9,201 bases of DNA from Caryophanales bacterium UBA3631 (GTDB taxonomy: Bacteria; Bacillota_I; Bacilli_A; RF39; UBA660), in contig DFLA01000004.1 of the NCBI GenBank assembly GCA_002374055.1, positions 1 to 9,201 on the forward strand, in the 5' to 3' direction. Made by a program: the position numbers and the translations under genes. The notes under the pieces were generated by a model, which ran no database searches, had not been told where the DNA came from, and was given only the letters and a program-made list of their open reading frames with translations. Numbering within the stretch: the first letter of the stretch is position 1; every line of letters begins with the position of its first letter. Shown here piece after piece: positions 1 to 5,920 of the stretch.

Positions 1-1036
1 TAGGAACTAACTCCTTATAACACTTATATTGATAAGTTCCATCATCCTTAATCATATCACTACAATTTTCAAAAACATAAATATATCCAATCATATCTTC
101 ATCAATATTAACATTAGACATTTTCATTAATGGATAATCATCTCCATTTGGTATATCAAAATTCCAATTAAGTCCCACACTATTACTTTTTATTGTATCC
201 TTAAATGCATAAGGAGTACTCTTTAAAAATGATGGAAACAAAAATACGGCACAAGCAATATTATCCATATTACCATCAGAATCATATGATAACCTAGGAG
301 TCAACTTAAATAATCTCTTACAACTACCATGAAATAAATACTTAGGATTATCAATATCTTGATTAAAATACTTATCTAAATAATTACCGAAATACTTATT
401 ATTATAATAACTAATAGCTTTATTTAATAAATCATCTTTAACACTATCAATCTTATTATCTCTGATAAGTTCAATAAACTTATCCTTACCCATAGTATCA
501 ATTAAATAACTTACCATTATATAAGCATAATCATAACTATCATAATCATGCATACCAAATTCATTTTCAATTTCATCTTGATTAGGAATACCTCTATTAT
601 TTATATAATTTTCTAATAACCATTTAATACCCTTACTATAAGTTCCATCAAGCAATTTCGCAATACCCTCACATAACCATTCTGGACAAGTACCAAATAA
701 TGTAAATTGAATCCCATGTACTAACTCATGAAATATTACATTTTCATACTCATCTTTAGACCATTCTTTACTACTAGGATTATCCTTTGGTTCAAAATAA
801 TTCAAAGAATTATCCTCATCCTTATGACAAGCACACATATAATCAGGATCTTTATCAAATCCTCTTTTACGCAATCCATCAACTAAATTTTCAATACTAT
901 TATAAATATATATATTAAAAGGCAAATCAATTTCTTCAGAATCAAAAAACTCAAATATTTCTTTTTTTCTATCATTTATAATTCTTAAAACATCATCTTT
1001 ATAATTAGAATTATTATTTTCTACAATAAATCTCAT
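1..1036 (-). CDS. HExxH zinc-peptidase-like protein with FHGS C-terminal domain, partial (C-terminus outside window)
   Basis: An open frame of 345 codons runs from ATG at 1036 to the window edge without a stop. GAGGTGA lies 4-5 bases before the ATG, and the ATG directly follows the TAA of the upstream acetyltransferase gene, so this is the third gene of that operon. Residues 103-107 are HELVH and residues 118-124 are PEWLCEG. HExxH followed after 16 residues by Glu (E123) is the gluzincin / peptidase-MA zinc-binding pattern, so a zinc metallopeptidase core at about residues 1-225 is likely. No signal peptide is visible, so it is probably cytoplasmic. From about residue 232 a second domain begins with YLFHGS (H236), followed by LFKLTPRLS, an AVFLFPSF stretch and YAFKDTIK (276-283). 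It resembles a recurrent family of unknown function whose HGS start recalls ADP-ribosyltransferase-like folds; this last point is inference. The substrate is unknown. Confidence 0.8.
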   Translation of the reverse strand, partial: MRFIVENNNSNYKDDVLRIINDRKKEIFEFFDSEEIDLPFNIYIYNSIENLVDGLRKRGFDKDPDYMCACHKDEDNSLNYFEPKDNPSSKEWSKDEYENVIFHELVHGIQFTLFGTCPEWLCEGIAKLLDGTYSKGIKWLLENYINNRGIPNQDEIENEFGMHDYDSYDYAYIMVSYLIDTMGKDKFIELIRDNKIDSVKDDLLNKAISYYNNKYFGNYLDKYFNQDIDNPKYLFHGSCKRLFKLTPRLSYDSDGNMDNIACAVFLFPSFLKSTPYAFKDTIKSNSVGLNWNFDIPNGDDYPLMKMSNVNIDEDMIGYIYVFENCSDMIKDDGTYQYKCYKELVP

Positions 1037-1591
1037 TTAATCACCTCTATTCCTATAATACATATCTTTTGTAATCAATAATTGTTTTGAAATAACCTCA
1101 TTACCAAAAACTAAGACTTTTTCTTCCTTTTCTGTATGAATAAAACCGGCTTTTTTGAATGATTTAATTGCTCCAACTCTATCAAGTGGAATAAAATCAG
1201 ATAATTCATTAATACCATTTATTTCAAAAGCAATCTTTTCTAATTCTAACAAAGCATAATAACTATAACCTTTTCCCCTATATTTATCACAAATAACAAT
1301 ACCCATACTATGTATTCCATTATCTAAGTAATAATATACTTCACCAATAGGTTCATTAAATTCGTTAGAATAAATATAAGCAAAATATCTATCGGGTTCT
1401 TTATTAACCCATTTATTATACCAATCAATCATTTCTTCATTAGTTTTAGTAATAACACCAGTTTCTTTATCATAACCTTTTATATCCATATCATAACCTG
1501 CGTTATAAGACATCGTCTTAGGATCTTTCATCCACACTTGTCTATAATGTAAATCATTAATACTAGGTACTCTTAAATATACATAATTCAT
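1037..1591 (-). CDS. GNAT family N-acetyltransferase (184 aa)
   Basis: This is predicted to transfer an acetyl group from acetyl-CoA to an amine; the acceptor is not identifiable. The acetyl-CoA pyrophosphate loop is visible as YRGKGY (near residue 105), preceded by the beta strand HSMGIVICDK and followed by an ALLELEKIAFE helix. The C-terminal part AIKSFKKAGFIHTEKE is the usual GNAT end. Length is normal for the Acetyltransf_3 type. I place the start at ATG 1591. A GTG 12 bases upstream keeps the frame, but it lies inside the GAGGTG ribosome binding site that serves the ATG. That site is itself formed by the last sense codons (GAG GTG) of the upstream gene, which ends one base before this start, so the two are probably translationally coupled. 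The gene ends in TAA immediately before the next ATG. Confidence 0.9.
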   Translation of the reverse strand: MNYVYLRVPSINDLHYRQVWMKDPKTMSYNAGYDMDIKGYDKETGVITKTNEEMIDWYNKWVNKEPDRYFAYIYSNEFNEPIGEVYYYLDNGIHSMGIVICDKYRGKGYSYYALLELEKIAFEINGINELSDFIPLDRVGAIKSFKKAGFIHTEKEEKVLVFGNEVISKQLLITKDMYYRNRGD

Positions 1592-1592
1592 A

Positions 1593-2093
1593 TTACACCT
1601 CACAATTTAATTTTATAATATTTGTACCATTAACCTCATCAATTAATATACCACCATTATTTTCAATTACTCTAGAAGAATAAATATTACCAGGAGAAGA
1701 ATTACAAAAAACTTCCTTATAATTCATCCTTCTAAACTCATTCAAACCCAATTCTAAAATCTTATTGCCATAACCCAAACCTCTATAAGACTTTCTAATT
1801 ACATAAAATAAATTACCAGACCATTTTTTCCAATTATCATCTATTTCAGTTCTTAAACCAATGTATCCAACAGGAATATCATCTACATACATAATATAAA
1901 TAATTGTTGGAGTATCATATAAAGAAACACTTTGATACTTCCTAGCCATTTGAGTTTCTAAAAAATTTTTAAAAACATTAAAAGGCAATCCATAACATAA
2001 ATTTGTAGAACCAGATTCCTTCAAAGGAATATCTTGAAACATTTTATATTCTTCTAAACCCATATTCATATTAAGTTCAACTAACTTGCACAT
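1593..2093 (-). CDS. GNAT family N-acetyltransferase (166 aa), first gene after an attenuator
   Basis: This is an acetyl-CoA-dependent N-acetyltransferase of the COG3981-like type. Visible motifs are IPVGYIGLR (central strand), YVIRKSYRGLGYGNKILELGL (the R-G-L-G-Y-G acetyl-CoA loop) and SSRVIENNGG near the C-terminus, which is typical of GNATs. The N-terminus contains KMFQDIPLKESGSTN, a conserved start of this subgroup. ATG 2093 is preceded by GAGGTG with a 5-base spacer. It is the first structural gene of a three-gene operon and lies behind a leader ORF and a terminator/antiterminator, so expression probably depends on read-through of that terminator. Attenuators of this kind often control resistance to ribosome-targeting drugs, so drug acetylation is an attractive idea. 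The sequence does not match any specific aminoglycoside, streptothricin or other known drug acetyltransferase that I recognise. Confidence 0.9.
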   Translation of the reverse strand: MCKLVELNMNMGLEEYKMFQDIPLKESGSTNLCYGLPFNVFKNFLETQMARKYQSVSLYDTPTIIYIMYVDDIPVGYIGLRTEIDDNWKKWSGNLFYVIRKSYRGLGYGNKILELGLNEFRRMNYKEVFCNSSPGNIYSSRVIENNGGILIDEVNGTNIIKLNCEV

Positions 2094-2122
2094 TTTATCA
2101 CCTCACAAATAATTTAAAATAC

Positions 2123-2150
2123 AAAAAAGACCCTCTAATAATAGAGAGCC
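2123..2150 (-). terminator. Intrinsic terminator (attenuator) in the GNAT operon leader
   Basis: On the minus-strand RNA, bases 2150 to 2129 fold into a 9-bp stem (GGCUCUCUA / UAGAGGGUC, two G-U pairs) with loop UUAU, followed directly by six U (2128-2123). The wobble pairs make it stable only as minus-strand RNA. It lies after the leader ORF and 30 bases before the first structural gene, so it acts within the operon leader. Confidence 0.85.
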
Positions 2151-2264
2151 AATCAAAAACACTTAACCAAATAATTATATAGTTAAAGAAAGTGCGACTA
2201 ACCCACTATTATTATTACATACCAATTTTTCATTATTAATTATAATCATGTTAATCACACTCCT
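2129..2264 (-). promoter_or_regulatory. Attenuator leader RNA with SD-sequestering stem and competing antiterminator
   Basis: Two further stems exclude one another. In stem A, 2263-2250 (the leader ribosome binding site through the base before its ATG) pairs with 2202-2189 over 14 consecutive positions, 10 Watson-Crick and 4 G-U. In stem B, 2214-2195 pairs with 2155-2136 over 20 positions with a single U-U mismatch (14 Watson-Crick, 5 G-U). Stem B consumes the 5' arm and loop of the terminator. With stem A formed, 2202-2195 is unavailable, so the terminator can fold and transcription stops. A ribosome held on the early leader codons opens stem A, frees 2214-2195 and allows the antiterminator. 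Pairings were found by hand; the regulatory logic is inferred from known leader-peptide attenuators. Confidence 0.75.
2175..2249 (-). CDS. Leader peptide (24 aa) of the GNAT operon attenuator
   Basis: A short ORF starts at ATG 2249 behind AAAGGAG, with 10 bases from the end of AAAGGAG to the ATG, and ends in TAA at 2177-2175. It is too short for routine gene calling. The peptide begins MIIINNEKLVC, continues with three Asn codons, Ser and Gly, and ends LSLTI. Codons 12-19 overlap the 5' strand of the antiterminator (2214-2195), and codons 16-21 overlap the strand that masks its own ribosome binding site. It sits 28 bases downstream of the -10 hexamer and upstream of the terminator. The likely role is not the peptide itself but ribosome stalling during its synthesis, which would switch the downstream genes on. 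What causes stalling (a drug, an amino acid shortage or another signal) is not readable. No single amino acid is strikingly enriched apart from Asn and Ile. Confidence 0.7.
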   Translation of the reverse strand: MIIINNEKLVCNNNSGLVALSLTI

Positions 2265-2278
2265 TTCCAATTGATTAC

Positions 2279-2307
2279 ATTTTATAATAATAACTAATTT
2301 TTGTCAA
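2279..2307 (-). promoter_or_regulatory. Sigma-A promoter of the GNAT operon
   Basis: TTGACA (2307-2302) and TAAAAT (2284-2279) are separated by 17 bases on the minus strand. The -35 matches consensus fully and the -10 matches 5 of 6. The transcript would begin roughly at 2270-2273, just ahead of the leader ribosome binding site, which fits the attenuator model. Confidence 0.8.
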
Positions 2308-2331
2308 TAACAAAAAAATCAAACAAATTAT

Positions 2332-2360
2332 TTGACATATTAAAATAATTATAATAAAAT
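2332..2360 (+). promoter_or_regulatory. Sigma-A promoter of the HD-domain gene
   Basis: TTGACA (2332-2337) and TAAAAT (2355-2360) are 17 bases apart, the same hexamers and spacing as the divergent GNAT promoter. The two -35 boxes are 24 bases apart. TGTCAATAA (2302-2310) and TTATTTGACA (2328-2337) form a near-symmetric inverted repeat, which may simply reflect the two -35 boxes. Confidence 0.75.
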
Positions 2361-2390
2361 ATAACCACCTAAAATATAAAGGAGGATAAA

Positions 2391-3053
2391 ATGTTAGAAA
2401 CTATTTTAAAAGATGAAGAAATAAAAGCAATCATAAACAATGTAAATAATGTAATAATTATTAATAACTGTGGATGTCATGGTATGGGACATATAACAAG
2501 AGTTATGAACTACGTAGAAACAATATTAACTGGAATAAACTGTGATGAACATACTATAGAGCTTGGTAAAATAGCAGCATATCTTCATGATATAGGAGCA
2601 ATCATGGGAAAACAAGGACATGCTGAAAGAAGTGCTGAATATGTAAACAACTACTTAACGAAATTAAACATGAATGAAGAAGACAAAGAATTAATAGTAA
2701 ATGCAATAAAAAATCACTCAAAAGGATCAGAAACTAAAATAGGAGCAGCACTTACATTCGCAGATAAAATAGATATGCAAAAATCAAGAATGATGAGATT
2801 CAAAGAAGACAATTTCTTTCATGATAATATTAAACACATGTTAGATGTAGAACTTAATGTAGATAATGAAAACATCACAGTTAATATTATTACAGATGGA
2901 ATGTTTGATTATAACTCCTTAAAAGACTATTCAAAAATGATAACTAAACCAATAGAAATGTCAAAATATTTAAATAGAAATTGTATATTCCAAATAGATA
3001 ATAAAGAAATTGACTTATATAGTATAGTAACAGAAAAGAACAAACAATTATAG
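2391..3053 (+). CDS. HD-domain metal-dependent phosphohydrolase (220 aa)
   Basis: A likely cytoplasmic HD-superfamily hydrolase acting on a phosphate ester or nucleotide; the substrate is unknown. Metal-ligand motifs are in the expected order: H34 in HGMGHITRV, the H66-D67 doublet in AAYLHDIG, H77 in KQGHAERS, H109 in IKNHS and D125 in FADKID. H30 and H77 go beyond the minimal H-HD-D set and resemble the multi-His HD variants. The last third (about 145-220) has no motif I recognise. ATG 2391 follows AAAGGAGG with a suitable spacer. This is the only plus-strand gene in the window and is transcribed alone between its own promoter and a terminator that overlaps its stop codon. It is divergent from the GNAT operon and convergent with the S51 operon. 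Confidence 0.9.
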   Translation: MLETILKDEEIKAIINNVNNVIIINNCGCHGMGHITRVMNYVETILTGINCDEHTIELGKIAAYLHDIGAIMGKQGHAERSAEYVNNYLTKLNMNEEDKELIVNAIKNHSKGSETKIGAALTFADKIDMQKSRMMRFKEDNFFHDNIKHMLDVELNVDNENITVNIITDGMFDYNSLKDYSKMITKPIEMSKYLNRNCIFQIDNKEIDLYSIVTEKNKQL

Positions 3054-3064
3054 TTTGTTCTTTT
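3034..3064. terminator. Bidirectional intrinsic terminator between convergent genes
   Basis: A perfect 12-bp inverted repeat, AAAAGAACAAAC (3034-3045) and GTTTGTTCTTTT (3053-3064), encloses a 7-base loop. The arms end in A4 and T4, so either strand yields a hairpin followed by U. The TAG stop of the HD gene (3051-3053) spans the loop and the first base of the 3' arm. The minus-strand S51 gene ends 4 bases beyond. It serves both genes. Confidence 0.9.
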
Positions 3065-3067
3065 AAA

Positions 3068-3616
3068 TTACTCAAATATTATTTTTTCATTCGCATCAAT
3101 AAATATTGCTTGATTATTTGTTAAATAAATATTATCACAAGAATTAATTACTCCATTAGGTGTTCCATTATCACAATGAACATCTAATACATTTTCAATA
3201 AATTCAAGTCCATCACTATATTTTCCACTAGCACATACACTTCCTGCACTAACACCAATATAAATTCCGCCATTTTCTAAATATTTATCAATAACTGGTT
3301 TTATATTTAATTCTTTAATTCTATCAACTAAATACTCTGTACTTCCTCCACAAACATATATAGCATCATATTTATTAATCTCTTCCTCAGATATTAATTT
3401 ATGCATATCATAAACTTTTATATTATTATCAGTAATACCACACTTAGTTAAATCATCTAAACATCCGGATAAAACTCTAACAGAATCTGGATCATTAGCA
3501 GCAGTTATTATAAATAACACTTTAGCATCTTTAACATCTACATTTAATAAATCAATAAATTTATTCATTATATTCTCATTATCAAATCCTGTACTTGTTA
3601 AAAGAATCTTTTTCAT
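3068..3616 (-). CDS. Peptidase S51 (peptidase E / cyanophycinase-like) family protein (182 aa)
   Basis: A predicted serine peptidase or amidase of the class-I glutamine amidotransferase-like fold. The nucleophile elbow is GVSAGS at 121-126 with S123 as the expected nucleophile. DVHCDN carries the candidate catalytic His147. YVCGGSTEYL (87-96) is the conserved glycine-rich loop of the family, where the strand runs into the CGG turn. KVLFIITAANDPDS near residues 32-45 matches the typical N-terminal strand. At 182 aa it is at the short end for the family (often a little over 200), with a brief C-terminus, but no break is seen. Peptidase E relatives cleave Asp-X dipeptides; whether this one does is unknown. 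ATG 3616 overlaps the TAA of the upstream P-loop gene by one base, with AGAAGGTG as the ribosome binding site inside that gene. It is the last gene of a four-gene operon and ends at the bidirectional terminator. Confidence 0.85.
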   Translation of the reverse strand: MKKILLTSTGFDNENIMNKFIDLLNVDVKDAKVLFIITAANDPDSVRVLSGCLDDLTKCGITDNNIKVYDMHKLISEEEINKYDAIYVCGGSTEYLVDRIKELNIKPVIDKYLENGGIYIGVSAGSVCASGKYSDGLEFIENVLDVHCDNGTPNGVINSCDNIYLTNNQAIFIDANEKIIFE

Positions 3617-4077
3617 TATAACACCTTCTTATTTTCATTCTGAACTTCAATATATATTGTTGGTATATTTGATTTTTTTATTTCTTCTTCTATTTTACTT
3701 TGCATATTTTTAGCATTCAAAAAATCAACATTTCTTAATTTAGTTCTTTCAAGTAACAACTCATCATTAATATGCAAATAAACTATTAGATCACAATCTA
3801 ATAAAACAGTACCAAACATTGGTATTCCTGGTTTAATACTCAACTTTGTTCTAACAAGTTCATCCATCTTACTACCTATTTCTTCAGTCCATGGAGTCTG
3901 ACATACATACTCAGTTTCTTCTTCAGTTAGTAATGGGAAAATTTCTTTATCCATATCTAATCCCATATTAGTAGAATTTATTAAGTATGTCTTACCTGTA
4001 CAAGTAGTTCCTAAAACACATATCCTTTTATCAATATTATCTTCAAATATTTTACTTAATTCTTCTATGTTTGTCAT
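3616..4077 (-). CDS. Small P-loop NTPase, nucleoside/shikimate-kinase-like (153 aa)
   Basis: A predicted ATP-binding kinase-like protein. The Walker A motif is GTTCTGKT at 23-30, directly after the strand RICVLG. VLLDCDLIVYLHI (91-103) looks like the Walker B / central strand of the nucleoside-kinase group, and LLLERTKLRN (108-117) resembles their lid with Arg and Lys residues. The rest is unassigned and the phosphate acceptor cannot be named. The start is taken at ATG 4077, which has AGGAGG four bases upstream. An in-frame Met codon at 4095 would add six residues but would overlap the cutA end and lies before that ribosome binding site. The gene follows cutA by 11 bases and shares one base with the S51 start, so it is co-transcribed with both. 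The neighbours suggest a small metabolite-repair or housekeeping operon, without a clear pathway. Confidence 0.8.
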   Translation of the reverse strand: MTNIEELSKIFEDNIDKRICVLGTTCTGKTYLINSTNMGLDMDKEIFPLLTEEETEYVCQTPWTEEIGSKMDELVRTKLSIKPGIPMFGTVLLDCDLIVYLHINDELLLERTKLRNVDFLNAKNMQSKIEEEIKKSNIPTIYIEVQNENKKVL

Positions 4078-4088
4078 AATACCTCCTA

Positions 4089-4403
4089 TTAACACTTACT
4101 ATTTTCATTAATCCAATTAATAATTTCTTTACTACCATTTATCTCATAATATGAAATCTCAGGTAATTCATAATTATGAATACCCTTTATAATAGACTCA
4201 ATCTTATCATATAAAGAAATAATCGTCCTAACTTGTAAGCAATATTCCTTAGAACTATTAATCCGATTATTCCACCAATAAGTAGAATCAACACTAGATA
4301 CTTGACACCCAGCTGCCAAATGTCCTTCTAATAATTCTTTTTGAATACTATTTATAACTTCTAAATCATTAGAATAAGTAGAAATAACTATACACTTCTC
4401 CAT
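4089..4403 (-). CDS. cutA: CutA-like divalent-ion tolerance protein (104 aa)
   Basis: This belongs to the CutA1 family: small trimeric proteins with a ferredoxin-like, PII-like fold, once linked to copper tolerance, with a general role still debated. Family signatures are clear: HLAAGCQVSSVDSTYWWNNRI (residues 28-48, the usual AAC-x-S-x-YWW-x-x-x-I pattern), KEYCLQVRT (52-60) for the strand that normally reads E-x-x-L-x-x-KT, and HNYELPEI (76-83), which corresponds to HPYE[VL]PEI. The length is standard. A Lys is replaced by Arg in the KT position, a conservative change. ATG 4403 follows AGGAGG with a 6-base spacer and lies 9 bases after the HAD gene stop. It is the second gene of the four-gene operon. 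Confidence 0.9.
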   Translation of the reverse strand: MEKCIVISTYSNDLEVINSIQKELLEGHLAAGCQVSSVDSTYWWNNRINSSKEYCLQVRTIISLYDKIESIIKGIHNYELPEISYYEINGSKEIINWINENSKC

Positions 4404-4412
4404 ATATACCTC

Positions 4413-4988
4413 CTATATATCTATTCCATTACTTCTCATATCTTCATATAATAAATCATTATCCCCATTAAAAACAAATCCTTTAATATTATGTTTCAAT
4501 GCTTCTTCAACATTAACTTTTCTATCATCAATGAAATAACACTCAAAAGGATCCAAATTATATTTATCAAGCAATATATCAAACAATAATCCGTCTCTCT
4601 TTAAAGTATGATAATCACATGACACAACCCATCCATCAACATCTTTAAAATTATCTTTATAATACCTTGATGCATCAACATTATTATCAGACAAAACATA
4701 AACCTTATATCCATTATTTCTTAAAACATTCATTTTATCTAACAATTCAACATTCAAATCACGATATAAAAAATAATTAACCAATCTATCCTTATATAAA
4801 TCAGTAGAAAAATTAAACCCATTATATTTTTCTAATAAAGACTTTTCACCTAAATCCAAATCATCCCAATTATCAAAAAATTTTCTTAATTCAGTATAAA
4901 TACCACTGTCTATATCAATACCATCTAATACAGAAAAGGATGCACCTTTTAAAATGACACCACCTAAATCAAATATTATATTCTTCAT
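4413..4988 (-). CDS. HAD-superfamily hydrolase (191 aa), subfamily IA type
   Basis: A predicted phosphatase acting on a small phosphorylated metabolite. Motif I is IIFDLGGV with nucleophile D7. Position +2 is Gly (G9) rather than Asp, a variation also found in the YihX / epoxide-hydrolase-like DLG group. Motif II is VLSDNN (S100), motif III has K130 in HTLKRDG, and motif IV is YFIDDR (D154-D155). The helical cap at about 15-80 is of the C1 type. Together these give the full catalytic set apart from the variant +2 residue. Start at 4988; GGTGATTG upstream is only a moderate ribosome binding site, weaker than its neighbours'. It is the first gene of the operon with cutA. Its upstream gap of 77 bases carries the terminator of the TetR operon and no strong promoter of its own. 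Confidence 0.85.
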   Translation of the reverse strand: MKNIIFDLGGVILKGASFSVLDGIDIDSGIYTELRKFFDNWDDLDLGEKSLLEKYNGFNFSTDLYKDRLVNYFLYRDLNVELLDKMNVLRNNGYKVYVLSDNNVDASRYYKDNFKDVDGWVVSCDYHTLKRDGLLFDILLDKYNLDPFECYFIDDRKVNVEEALKHNIKGFVFNGDNDLLYEDMRSNGIDI

Positions 4989-5013
4989 ACAATCACCAAC
5001 TATAATTAATTAT

Positions 5014-5045
5014 AACAAAAAAATAGATAAAACTACATAGTATTA
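5014..5045. repeat. Terminator-associated repeat, copy 1
   Basis: Bases 5014-5045 match 7182-7213 at 30 of 32 positions, the differences being 5034 and 5042. Both copies start AACAAAAAAATAGATAAAAC and both lie at the 3' end of a minus-strand operon. Copy 1 continues differently beyond TTA (5043-5045): about 16 extra bases separate it from TCTATT at 5062, which follows directly in copy 2. Confidence 0.85.
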
Positions 5046-5067
5046 CCCATTTTTCACAAAATCTATT
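5017..5067 (-). terminator. Weak or altered intrinsic terminator of the TetR operon
   Basis: On minus-strand RNA, AAUAGAU (5067-5061) can pair with AUCUAUU (5028-5022), with seven U in all overlapping and following the 3' arm (5023-5017). The loop is 32 bases, much larger than in the related terminator at 7185-7220, so it should be less efficient. The TAA stop of the 284-aa gene lies within the 5' arm. Read-through into the HAD-cutA operon is possible. Confidence 0.5.
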
Positions 5068-5920
5068 ATTTATTACCTACTATAATTTTACCATCCAAAT
5101 TGCATATATAACAATCAGGTAATTTAGACTTAATATAATCTAATGATTCTTTATCATTTTCAATCTTTCTACCAACAAATACTCCTTCAACAAGTGATAT
5201 TGGTAAACCAAACATAATAGCTGATTCCCTGTCAGTGGTAGAAGCACTTCTATTTAACCTATCATTATTAATAAACTTATCCTTATATCTATAATCTAAA
5301 AAAGGAGTTAATACATCTTCACCAAAGTCTAAATTCCAAACATCATTATAAGATAACTTCTTTGCATAATCCGAATCCATATTTAATATAAATGCAATTT
5401 GTCTTTTATCAGATACTAAACTAGGAATAAAAGAAACCTCTTTAGTCTTATCACCCCAGTAAGTCCATACATCATCATCATTATTTAATCTTTCAGTAAA
5501 CTCATCAAATTTATGATATGGTATTAATTCACTTTTTAATATAGCTTCTGGTCCTCTACCTATTGAATAAGTAATAGTAAAACCACTATATAGATTTATA
5601 TAATCCTTTAATAAAATATCTTCCTTTATATTCCACATACCAACACTATTACATATTTTATTTGCCCTAGGTTCAGAAGTAAAATCAGTACTAATAAAAC
5701 CATTTTCTAAAGTGAAATCAAAATTATCAAGTCCACCAAAAATACCATGTATAAATGTTCCTTTAGACAATTTAACATTGTCGCCAATCACATATTTATT
5801 TTTAATAGTATCATTATTTTCTTCATAAAATAATTCAACTTGCTCAATTAGTAAATCTCTTGTTTTACCACTAAATCTATTATTTATATCAGATAAATAT
5901 TTTTCTTTATTATTTAGCAT
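5066..5920 (-). CDS. Unrecognised 284-aa protein; possible ADP-ribosyltransferase-like fold
   Basis: I do not recognise a named family. Notable segments are GTFIHGIFGGLDNF (55-67) with H58-G59, ENGFISTDF (72-80), ITYSIGRGPEAI (116-127), and a C-terminal block of about residues 226-284 containing STTDRESAIMFGLP, VEGVFVGRKIEND (E245) and NLDGKIIVGNK. A His-Gly strand followed by a Ser/Thr strand and a late Glu is the general order of ADP-ribosyltransferase catalytic residues, so such a fold is possible, but this is inference from motif order only. No signal peptide, membrane segment or known toxin motif is seen. The ATG at 5920 lies inside the last codons of the DUF2441-like gene (7-base overlap, ATGCTAA), with GAGGCG as ribosome binding site, so the two are translationally coupled. 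It is the last gene of the TetR operon and its stop lies in the terminator stem. Confidence 0.8.
   Translation of the reverse strand: MLNNKEKYLSDINNRFSGKTRDLLIEQVELFYEENNDTIKNKYVIGDNVKLSKGTFIHGIFGGLDNFDFTLENGFISTDFTSEPRANKICNSVGMWNIKEDILLKDYINLYSGFTITYSIGRGPEAILKSELIPYHKFDEFTERLNNDDDVWTYWGDKTKEVSFIPSLVSDKRQIAFILNMDSDYAKKLSYNDVWNLDFGEDVLTPFLDYRYKDKFINNDRLNRSASTTDRESAIMFGLPISLVEGVFVGRKIENDKESLDYIKSKLPDCYICNLDGKIIVGNK

Noticed and set aside
1592..1603. GTG start for the 184-aa GNAT gene, adding four residues
   Set aside because: The GTG sits within the GAGGTG ribosome binding site of the ATG at 1591 and overlaps the end of the upstream gene.
2094..2390. CRISPR, phage attachment or IS-related inverted repeats in the GNAT leader region
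   Set aside because: The repeats there are explained by the terminator/antiterminator stems and the two divergent promoters; there is no transposase or array.
4078..4095. Upstream Met-type start for the P-loop gene
   Set aside because: The extra six codons contain the AGGAGG that serves ATG 4077 and overlap the cutA stop.
5009..5037. Promoter for the HAD-cutA operon (TATAAT at 5014-5009)
   Set aside because: The -10 is good, but no acceptable -35 lies 16-18 bases upstream and the region is the terminator of the previous operon. It could be an extended or weak promoter, but I cannot support it.
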